A stretch of DNA of 64,000 nt, taken from assembly GCA_964399195.1 (NCBI GenBank), contig CAYNPY010000001.1:40934-104933 (forward strand), written 5' to 3'. The stretch comes from CAINDZ01 sp964399195 (GTDB lineage: Bacteria > Krumholzibacteriota > Krumholzibacteriia > LZORAL124-64-63). Made by a program: the position numbers and the translations under genes. How positions within the stretch are numbered: position 1 is the first letter of the stretch; every line of letters starts with the position of its first letter. Below are positions 25,668-33,400 of this stretch, in pieces. Below the pieces are notes generated by a model that was not told where the DNA came from, did not search any database, and saw nothing but the letters and a program-made list of their open reading frames with translations.

Positions 25668-26245
25668 CAGAACAGCGTCCCGAGCGCCGCGCGTACGTTG
25701 GCGCGGGTGACCTCATAGGCGCTGGCGCTGCCGCCGCCGAAGAGCTTCCGCATCAGCGAGGTGCCGTCGGTCCGCGTCTGCGAGGACCAGACGACGCGGC
25801 CGGTCTGCGCCTCGCAGAGCTGGTAGGTGGCCGTCACGACCTGGACCTGCTCGGCGCCGCGCTCGGCGCCGTATTCCTCGACGGTTCCGAAGAAGATGCC
25901 CTCGGCCTGCAGGCGCTTGCCGAGCGCCACCACCTGTTCGGGACTCAGGATGGAGTCGGGGGGCAGCTTGAGTTCGGCGATGGCTGCGAGCATCTCGCCG
26001 CGATCGACGACCTCGACGGCGCCGCGCGCGAGCAGTTCGGTCAGGAACACCGACTGCACGCGCTGGCCGCCGAACATGTCCTGGCTCAGGTTGTAGAAGG
26101 GGTAGACCGCGACGCGCCGGACGAAGCTGAGGTCCACGTCGTCGCGGATGAACTGGCTGGCGCCCGGCCCGCAGCCGCCCGCCGCCAGGAACAGCAAGGC
26201 CGCCAGCATCGCCGCCCGCCGCGGCCACCCTCGCCTGCTTGACAT
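25667..26245 (-). CDS. CsgG/LpoB-like lipoprotein
   Basis: A 192-residue lipoprotein with lipobox LAAGGC (Cys 25). The mature part has RRVAVYPFYNLSQDMFGGQRVQSVFLTELLARGAVEVVDRGEM, then LGKRLQAEGIFFGTVEEYG and a strand YQLCEAQTGRVVW, the fold pattern of CsgG/LpoB/GNA1162-type outer-membrane lipoproteins. In known members this domain forms the curli secretion pore or activates peptidoglycan synthases; here the partner is unknown. ATG 26245 is preceded by AAAGGA. It lies 53 bases downstream of the barrel gene and overlaps the next gene. In the context of this operon, an outer-membrane accessory to the barrel is the simplest reading. Confidence 0.78.
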   Translation of the reverse strand: MSSRRGWPRRAAMLAALLFLAAGGCGPGASQFIRDDVDLSFVRRVAVYPFYNLSQDMFGGQRVQSVFLTELLARGAVEVVDRGEMLAAIAELKLPPDSILSPEQVVALGKRLQAEGIFFGTVEEYGAERGAEQVQVVTATYQLCEAQTGRVVWSSQTRTDGTSLMRKLFGGGSASAYEVTRANVRAALGTLF

Positions 26246-26298
26246 CGTTCGTCCTTTCGCGCGCCCGGCCGTTCCCGGGCGAAGCTGGGATACCGCCG

Positions 26299-28497
26299 TC
26301 AGAATGTCCAGTATCCGCGGGCCTGAAAGCTGAGAGGCCGGCTCCGGCGCCCCTCGAACCGTTCGTAATGCTTTTCCGCGCCGGCCGACAGGAACAGCCG
26401 CGGACGCGCCTGCCAATCCACGGTGACGCCGCCGCCGCGCCGCAATTGGGCGAGGCGCGTGTCCTGGTAGTCGTTCGCCTGCAGCGTCACCAGCATGCTG
26501 CCGCCGCGCAACGGCGTCCACGCCGCGGAACTGCGCAGGATCCAGTCGCCCTCGTCGCGCTCCTGGCTCGTGAACTGGCTCCAGACCGAGAGCTGGGGGG
26601 CGATCTCCCAGTGGGCGTCGATCTGCGTCGTGTTGTAGCTGGTGAAGCCGGGACCCGCCTCGCGCCCGACCCAGCGGTTGGCGCGGTTGAGGTCGATGCG
26701 CAGGCCCGGCCGCGGCACGCTGCGGATCTCGGAGGTGGTCACCCAGCTGTCGGAGTCCCGGGCGCCGTTCTCGCTGGAACGCCAGCCGCGCGCAACCCGC
26801 TGGATGAAGGTCAGGGCGGGAGCCGCGCGCCAGGTCGCGTCGACGGTCATGGACTGGGTCGTGAAGCGGGCGTCGTAATTGTCGTCGGCCGCCCGCGACC
26901 AGGCCACGCGGGCGGTCAGGCGGTCCCGCGCCTGGCGCGCCAGGGCCACCATCTGCGAGTTCGCGCGCGTGTCCAGGCCGGACGGCGTCTCCTCGTCCGA
27001 CCACTGGGCGTGCGCGCTGGCCAGCCAGGTTCCCAGCCGCCAGTTCGCGGCCGCGCCGTGGTGCAGGCGGTCCAGCGCGCCGGTGCCGGTCTGGACGCGG
27101 CGGTCCAGCAGCGCATGGTAGCGCAGCTGCAGGTTCGCGTGCGGGCGGTAGTCGGCTTCGCCCTGCAGGTGCGTGCGGTCCTGGTCGCGTCGCGATTCGG
27201 GTCCGGTCGCATCCACGGTCTGCTGGACCTCGAACTCGGTCACGAACAGGTCGGGCATCGTCGCGCCCAGCTTGCGGTCGACCAGCTTGAGCCGCCGGTG
27301 GACCAGCGAGGTCGTGAAGGTGAACTCCCAGCCCTGGTCGCCGGTCTCCAGTTCCACGTAGCGCGCGCTCCACGTGCCCGGCGGCAGCGGCTGCCCCCAG
27401 TCGCGGCTCTCGGCATCGTCGCTGACGTAGAGGTCCCACTGGATGAGGTCCGGGATGAAGGTCAGCCGCCGGTCGACGCGCAGGAAGGCGGCGTCCATGG
27501 CCACCGGCTCGCCGAAATCCAGGTAGATGTTGCGGTAGTCGCCGCCGTAGTCGCGACCGCGCGGGGCGTCGTCGCCCAGGTTGATCACCGTCGGCGTCCA
27601 GCGGTTGTTGTCGTAGAGGGCCGGCACCGTCTCGGGCTGCGGCTCGAGCGGATCCAGCAGCGACGGCGTGTCGTCGACCCAGAAGCCGCCCTCCACCGGC
27701 GGGACGTAGCGCAGACCCACCGGCCCGCTCAGGCGGTCGCGCTGCTCGAAACGGCTCTGCATGAGGTGCCACGAGACGCGGCCCCGTCCGCCGCCCAGGC
27801 CGCGGTCGCCCTGCCATGACAGCTGCGCGTTGCGGTAGGTCGTGCGCAGTCCCGCGGTGACTCCGTGGAGGTCGACGCGCGACAGGCGGGCCTGCACGTT
27901 GTCGTGCGCCGACGCCTGCCAGCGCAGGTTCGCGTTGCCGACGCTCTCGCGGTTCTCGCGGTCGACGTCGACGCCCCGCCGCCAGGAAGCGCTGCGGCTC
28001 CAGTCCAGGTCCACATCGAGCGCTCCCCGCCGGGTGCTCGACCACAGGCCGTATTCCAGGCTTTCGTCGCGCAGGCTCGGCACGCCTTCCTGCTCCTGGT
28101 CGGTGCGACCGGCGCGGCCGTGCAGGTTGAGGCGGAAGCCTTCGCTCAGCCAGGAGAGGCTTGCACCCGGCATCTGCGCGACGAGCCGATTGTCGACGCT
28201 CGAGCCGCCGACCGAACCCGTCAGCAGGTCGCGGCGCACGAGGTAGTTCACCTGGAAGGTCGAGCGTCCCCACAGCTGCCGCATCTGCTCGAGGCTGTAG
28301 AGTTCACGCCGCTCGTCGCTCTCGATCTTCTGGTCCCCGGAGCGCCCTTCCTGGTGGGCGATGCGCACGTCCGCGCGGCCGTCGAGCGCCGCCGCGGCGC
28401 CGGCCGCCAGGGCGCAGGCCAGCCAGACGGCGACCGCGCAGGTCCGCCGCAGTCGCGCGGCGCCGGCCGGGACATGGGTTGGACGCGGGGACAGCAT
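26299..28497 (-). CDS. Large outer-membrane beta-barrel, first gene of cytochrome operon
   Basis: A 732-residue exported protein with a signal peptide (ALAAGAAAA-LDG). From ~residue 65 it is a succession of alternating strands rich in Trp, Arg, Asp and Gln, ending in ARGYWTF, the aromatic C-terminal signal for outer-membrane insertion. A central segment (~275-390) with WVDDTPSLLDPL, WTPTVINLGDD and LIQWDLYVSDDAESRDW is not barrel-like and may be a plug or external jelly-roll domain (F5/8-type discoidin-like). It was not matched to MtrB/PioB by recognisable motifs, e.g. no N-terminal CXXC is seen. Its operon partners make a porin-cytochrome conduit likely. Start ATG 28497; the ribosome site is weak. 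Confidence 0.75.
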   Translation of the reverse strand: MLSPRPTHVPAGAARLRRTCAVAVWLACALAAGAAAALDGRADVRIAHQEGRSGDQKIESDERRELYSLEQMRQLWGRSTFQVNYLVRRDLLTGSVGGSSVDNRLVAQMPGASLSWLSEGFRLNLHGRAGRTDQEQEGVPSLRDESLEYGLWSSTRRGALDVDLDWSRSASWRRGVDVDRENRESVGNANLRWQASAHDNVQARLSRVDLHGVTAGLRTTYRNAQLSWQGDRGLGGGRGRVSWHLMQSRFEQRDRLSGPVGLRYVPPVEGGFWVDDTPSLLDPLEPQPETVPALYDNNRWTPTVINLGDDAPRGRDYGGDYRNIYLDFGEPVAMDAAFLRVDRRLTFIPDLIQWDLYVSDDAESRDWGQPLPPGTWSARYVELETGDQGWEFTFTTSLVHRRLKLVDRKLGATMPDLFVTEFEVQQTVDATGPESRRDQDRTHLQGEADYRPHANLQLRYHALLDRRVQTGTGALDRLHHGAAANWRLGTWLASAHAQWSDEETPSGLDTRANSQMVALARQARDRLTARVAWSRAADDNYDARFTTQSMTVDATWRAAPALTFIQRVARGWRSSENGARDSDSWVTTSEIRSVPRPGLRIDLNRANRWVGREAGPGFTSYNTTQIDAHWEIAPQLSVWSQFTSQERDEGDWILRSSAAWTPLRGGSMLVTLQANDYQDTRLAQLRRGGGVTVDWQARPRLFLSAGAEKHYERFEGRRSRPLSFQARGYWTF

Positions 28498-28623
28498 GCT
28501 CGGGTGCAGCCTCGACCGGTGTCCTGGCGCCTTGGGCGTCGGCGCCTATGGGTTCCTGCCGTGAGGGCGCGCCGTGCGCCTAAGCCCTTGACGGCAAGGG
28601 GATTTCAAAGTCCGTGAGTTAAA

Positions 28624-28652
28624 AAAATAACAAACCGGACGAAAATAAGCAA
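28624..28652 (-). promoter_or_regulatory. Candidate promoter for the barrel-cytochrome operon
   Basis: On the minus strand TTGCTT (28652-28647), a 17-base spacer, TATTTT (28629-28624), within an AT-rich island at 28596-28660. It leaves a leader of about 120 bases, which contains a CCCTTG/CAAGGG hairpin (28585-28600). Confidence 0.45.
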
Positions 28653-28695
28653 TCATGAACTGGAAAAACCCAGCAGCAATCGGGGAATACCGGAC

Positions 28696-29544
28696 CTATT
28701 CGACCGGCATCATCGTCGCCATCAGGGCGCGCCGGGCCGTCGACGGCTGCGGGTTGCGCAGCTGGTGGCAGCCCAGACAGAGGTCGTACGGCTGCTCGAA
28801 GGGCACCAGCAGGTCCGGCGTCGTGGCGGTCAGGCTGTGGCAGGTGACGCACTCGAGGCGTCCGTCGAACAGGCGCAGCCGCGGGTCGATCTCCTGCCGC
28901 AGCTTGCGCTCGTCCTGGCCGCTGCCGGCGACCACTTCGATGCCCAGGGGATGGCTGGCGTGCCGGTTGAAGGTGAGCATCTGGCCGCCGGCCTGGTGCA
29001 CCCAGGCCGAGCGGGTTCCGCCAGCGTGGCAGTTCAGGCAGGCCTCGCTCGGTGACTGGTCCGCCAGCCGGGACGCATCGCCGTGGTACAGGGCGGCGGC
29101 GGCGCGGTGCGCCGGCGACAGCTGGCCCAGGTCGGATCCGCCGGCGTGGCACGCGGCGCAGTGCCCGGCCGCCGCACTCGGCAGTCCGGGCCGGCCACGG
29201 CGCACATCGCCGGCCGCCGTCCTGACACGGCCGGGCTCGTGGAAGGCGTGGCAGCCGACGCAGTCGGCGGCCGGATCGGCGTGGAAGCCCAGCGCCGCGC
29301 CCATGCCGGCGCTGCGGTCGAGGCCGCGGTGGCACTCGCGGCAGGTGCGCGAGCGCGGATCCTGCCCGGCCCCGGCCGCAGCCTCGAGGGCCAGGGCCGT
29401 CGTCCGCCCGTGGCACTGCGTGCAACTGATGGCGGCGTGAGGATCGCGGGCCGTCTCGGCGCGCGCCGTGGAAGCCGCCGCGACGGCGGCGATCAGGAGC
29501 AGGGTGGCCAGCAGGGCCGGCTGCGGACGCAGGTTGCGGTTCAT
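28696..29544 (-). CDS. Seven-heme cytochrome c
   Basis: A 282-residue exported protein; signal peptide ends near ARA-ETA (residue 30). Seven CXXCH sites at residues 41, 68, 95, 129, 169, 232 and 256, with free histidines (AFHEP, LYHGDASR, NRHASHPLGIEV) for second axial ligands. The spacing is irregular and unlike the OmcS-like pair; the last two sites form a doubled CXXCH unit of the kind seen in the giant protein. No membrane anchor is visible apart from the signal. The start ATG 29544 has a palindrome just upstream and a poor ribosome site. It lies upstream of, but about 200 bases apart from, the barrel operon. A periplasmic electron shuttle feeding the conduit is inference. Confidence 0.85.
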   Translation of the reverse strand: MNRNLRPQPALLATLLLIAAVAAASTARAETARDPHAAISCTQCHGRTTALALEAAAGAGQDPRSRTCRECHRGLDRSAGMGAALGFHADPAADCVGCHAFHEPGRVRTAAGDVRRGRPGLPSAAAGHCAACHAGGSDLGQLSPAHRAAAALYHGDASRLADQSPSEACLNCHAGGTRSAWVHQAGGQMLTFNRHASHPLGIEVVAGSGQDERKLRQEIDPRLRLFDGRLECVTCHSLTATTPDLLVPFEQPYDLCLGCHQLRNPQPSTARRALMATMMPVE

Positions 29545-29871
29545 GGGCGAGGGGATCGACGCGTCGATCGTCGTCTTTAAACATATTTTGATGAACCATG
29601 ATCTCTGCGGGACACGGATTGTCCCCTGCAGTGTGCAGCGGCAACTCCCCGGCATACAAGCGGGCAGCGCCATGGTACCATGAGAGAGCGGAAATCCCGT
29701 TGCCGCAGGCGATTGGCGACGCGCGCGGCTGCTCCGTGCGGCGGCGCGCTGGCACATGCCTTGCGTTGTGACGGGATGGAGTGTGCGGGGCCTGGGGTCA
29801 GGGGGCTGCGCCGAGGCGGCAGCCGCACGTTGAAACGGCGGCGACCGCGGGCCCGGGGGCGTGGACGGCAC
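29545..29871. promoter_or_regulatory. Divergent intergenic region with several inverted repeats
   Basis: 327 bases between divergent genes, AT-rich at 29575-29605. It holds a 16-bp perfect palindrome GATCGACGCGTCGATC (29554-29569), a GGGACA/TGTCCC hairpin (29609-29625), an adjacent CTGCA/TGCAG hairpin (29626-29638) and a 12-bp palindrome CATGGTACCATG (29671-29682). The TACCAT in the last repeat could be a -10. No credible gene was seen; a GTG/ATG-initiated extension of the plus-strand gene from 29680 is possible but has non-coding-like Arg-rich content. Confidence 0.45.
29554..29569. repeat. 16-bp perfect palindrome before 7-heme cytochrome start
   Basis: GATCGACGCGTCGATC reads identically on both strands and ends 10 bases upstream of the minus-strand ATG at 29544. 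It could be an operator or a hairpin masking the start. Confidence 0.55.
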
Positions 29872-30390
29872 ATGGCGGGAGCAGGGGTGCGCAGCGGAAG
29901 AAGGGCACGCGGGCGGGACACGGGAGCGACGGCGCGCATCGCCGCCGCCGGCGCGGTCGCGCTGTCCCTGGCGGTGGCCTGCCTGGCGCCGGCGTGGGCC
30001 CGTGAAGCGGATCGGTCTTCCCCCGGGCGCCAGAGCGCCGGACCGGTGTTCGCCCGTGTGGCCGCGGCCTTCGAGGACGGCGACGCCGCGGCGCTGGCCG
30101 CGCTGGTCCATCGCGACGGCCTGCGCGTGACCGGACACAACGAGCGGGCCGGCGAGTACAGCCCAGCCCAGGCCGTGTATTTCTTCCGCAACCTGTTCCA
30201 GGCCCACCGGACCCTCCTGTTCACCTTCCGCATGACCCAGGACGACGCCTCCGGGAGGTTCGCGCGCGGGATGGCCGACTGGAAGCGGCGGCGCGTCGAT
30301 TCCGAGCGGATCATCGAGCAGCAGATGCTGCTGGTGCTGGCCAGGGAGGACGGCCAGTGGCGGCTGGCCGAGATCAACCTGATGCGCTAG
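29872..30390 (+). CDS. Secreted DUF4783/NTF2-like protein
   Basis: A 172-residue protein starting at ATG 29872; earlier in-frame starts add only an Arg-rich leader. A signal-type segment (IAAAGAVALSLAVACLAPAWA) ends near residue 42. The mature part has VFARVAAAFEDGDAAALAALV, YSPAQAVYFFRNLFQAHRTLLFTF and ARGMADWKRRR ending in LLVLAREDGQWRLAEINLMR, a cone-like NTF2 fold with the closing strand typical of DUF4783 proteins. Function unknown. It is followed after 35 bases by the large kinase gene and may be its co-transcribed accessory. In other FCB bacteria DUF4783 proteins are also small and exported. Confidence 0.75.
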   Translation: MAGAGVRSGRRARGRDTGATARIAAAGAVALSLAVACLAPAWAREADRSSPGRQSAGPVFARVAAAFEDGDAAALAALVHRDGLRVTGHNERAGEYSPAQAVYFFRNLFQAHRTLLFTFRMTQDDASGRFARGMADWKRRRVDSERIIEQQMLLVLAREDGQWRLAEINLMR

Positions 30391-30424
30391 CGGCGCCGTG
30401 CGGCGCCGGGCCGGGAGGCAACCG

Positions 30425-33400
30425 GTGACGTGGTCCCGGAGCCGCGCGTTCGCGGTGGCCGGCGGGCTGGGGCTCGCCGCCGAGGGCGTCCTGCTGCTGC
30501 TGATCGCCCGCGACGGGAACGCCCCGCCGCCGGCCGTGCGCTGGGGTTTTGCGACCGCGGCCGCCGTGGTGGCGTTCGCAGTGGTCGCCCGGGCGGCGGT
30601 CGCCAGCCCGGCCCCGGCGCCGGAAGCCCGCCGCCCGCGGCCGGGACCGTGGGCGGCGGCCGCGGCGCAGGTCATCCTGGCGCTCGGCCTGGCCGTCGGC
30701 GTCGGCGCGCTCGGCCTGTCCATGCCGCGCCCGGCCGCCCGTCCGCCTGCGGCGGCGGCGACGGCCGCGGCCGAACGCTACGCGCAGTTGCTGTCGCAGC
30801 TGGCAGCCGCCGGCGCCGAGGTGGCGCGCGACGTCGACACCGCGGCGGCGTCCGGCGGCGGCGCGCTCTTCCGGGCGCTCGCGCCGTGGCCGGAACGCTG
30901 GCGCAGGGCGACCGGCCCGGAGTCCCTGCCGCTGGCCGTGGGGGTCTGGCGCGACGGCCAGCGCATCGCCTGGACCGGAGATCTGGCGCCGCTGCCGGAG
31001 CCGGAACCCGCGGCCGACGGAGCCGGGCCCGCTCTGGCCGATTACCGCGGCACCTGGCGCCTGCGGCGCGCGCTGCGGACGCCGGCGGGCGACCTGCTCG
31101 AACTCCAGTTGGCCCTGCCCGGCGACGGTCGTTCCTGGTTGGGCGCCGTGGCGGAGATCGCGCCGGGATCCGCGCGGCCGACCGCCGGCGCCGGCGTGGT
31201 CGAGCATGACGGCCAGGACGCGGCGCCTGAGGTCCGCTTCCGCGCCGCGACCGAAGCGCCGCGCCCGGAGGCATGGTCGCGCGCCCGGCTGCTGTCGGCT
31301 CTCCTTCTGGGCTGGGTGGCGGCCCTGCTGAGCGCGGCCTGGCGGCTCGGGCGCGCCGACGCGCTGCTGCCGGCGCTTTGGCTGGGGCGCGCCTTCCTGG
31401 CGGCGGCGGACCTGCGGCAGGCCGTGGTCGCGTCGTTCCCCGGCATCGAGTACCCGACCGCGCCGGCCGCCTGGGCCTCGCTCATCGATCCGGCCTACTT
31501 CGCCACGCCGGTGGCGGCGGGCTGGTTCGCCAGCACGGCGGACGCGCTGTTGACCGCCGCGCTGCTGGCCGCGACGGCCTGGCGGCTGGGCGCGCGCGGT
31601 CTGCCGCCGGAAGCGGGCGGGCGCCCGGTGCCGCTGCGGCCACTTCGCGGACTGGCGGCCGCCGCCGCCGCGGGGGCCGTGGCCGGCTTCCTGCTTCCGG
31701 CGTGGCGCTCGCTGGCCATGCTCGTGGCCGAGAACGCCAACGCGCGCCTGATCGGCCCCGGCGTCTCGGTGTCGTTTCTGACCTTCTGGGGCTTGCACGT
31801 CACCCTTCTGCTGGTCGCGCTGTCGTCGCTGGGCGTGCTGGCGCTGGCGGCGAGCCGCGTGCGCAGGGCCGGCGGGAGCCGGACCCGGACCCGCGAGATG
31901 AGCGAACTGGGCATCGCGCTTGGCGCGCTCCTGCTGGCTGCCGGCCTTGGCCTCGGCCGCGGGCCGGTGGAACTCGCGGCGTCGGCCGGCATGCTGGCCA
32001 TCGTCTGGATCGGCGAGGCGCTCGCGCAGAGGCGGCCGGCGCTGCGCCGGGCGGCCTGGCCCGTGCTGCTGCTGCTGGCGGTGGCGTGGAACTACGCCGC
32101 GCTGCGCGAGGTCCACGAGCGCGCGGGCCGGTCCTGGGTCGATCAGCGCCTGCGTGGGCTGACCGAGACGGACGCCGGCTGGATGCGCTACCTGGTGCAG
32201 ACGGCCCTTGTCGAGATGCAGTTGGCGGACCAGAGCGCCGGCGGCGCGTCGGTCCCCGGCATGTGGCGCGACGAACCGGCCTGGCGGCTCTACCGCGACT
32301 CGGCCCTGGCCGACCTGGGCTATCCGTGCCTGGTCGAGATCCTGGGCGCCGACGAGCGCTCGCTGAGCCTGTTCGCGACCGGCTTCCTGCGCGACTTCCG
32401 CTACGAGACGCTCGGCCGCACCGAATGGGTCACGGCCGACGGCGCGGCCGCCGGACCGGACGACGCGATCGTCTTCCAGTCCGAGACGCGGCTCTACGGC
32501 GGCGGCCAGGAGGAGGTTCTGGTCGCCGAGGCGCCGCGGCGGCTCGGGCGCGGCTGGTTGCGCCTGGAAGCGCCGCTGCGGTCGTGGCGCCTGAGCACGC
32601 TGGCGGTGACCGATGGCGCGCGGGGCGCGCCCGCGGACGACCGCTATCTGCCTCGGCTGGAGGTCGACCGCCCTGTGCTCACGCTGCTGGCCGACGATGG
32701 CGGCTGGCTCGGCTCCGGCCCCGAGGGCTTCCCCGGCGCGGAGAACGACGCGCTGGTCGCGCAGCTGCGCGACGGCCGGCGCCAGTGGGCGGTGCTGCGG
32801 GTGGGGGGCGCCGGGTGGCTGTGCCGCTGGATGCCGCTGGGGCCGGCCGCCGCGCGCACCGCCGGCGAAGGCTTCGTCGTGGGGCTGCGTCAGGCCACTG
32901 CCGGCGAGATCCTGCTGGACGTGTCCCGCCTGCTGCTGGCGGACGCGCTGCTGCTGGCGGTCCTGGCGGTCGTCATGCGCCTGGTGTCGCGGCGCCGCCG
33001 CGCGGCGCGGCCGACGGGATTCCAGGAGAAGTTCCTGGCCGGATACCTGGTCCTCGGGTTGCTGCTGCTGCTGGTCGTCGGCCTGTCGGTCGACCGCGTC
33101 GGCTACCAGCGCGTGCGCGAGGAAGCGCGCCAACAGGCGCGCGAGGGCCTGGCCATGGCCCTGCAGCAGCTGGGCGGCGTGCTGGCGGACGAGGCGCGCG
33201 CGCTGGTCGCCAGCGGTCGGCTCGACGCCGCGCTGGCGGCCGCGGAGCTGCCGCCAGACGCGGATCTGCGGCGGGTTCTGCTCCTGCGCGACGACGGCAC
33301 GGTCGTGTTCGACGGTTCCGGCCAGCTGCCCGGGCAGCGCGACGCCGCCGCGCTGCTCGGCGCGGTGCGCGCCGCCCCGCTGGCGCTGGCGGTCGAGGGA

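Noticed and set aside
28498..28660. Possible c-di-GMP/cGAMP (GEMM) riboswitch before the barrel-cytochrome operon, as in Geobacter cytochrome genes
   Set aside because: The conserved GCAAACC and tetraloop/receptor blocks are not present on either strand; only a short hairpin and AT-rich DNA are seen.
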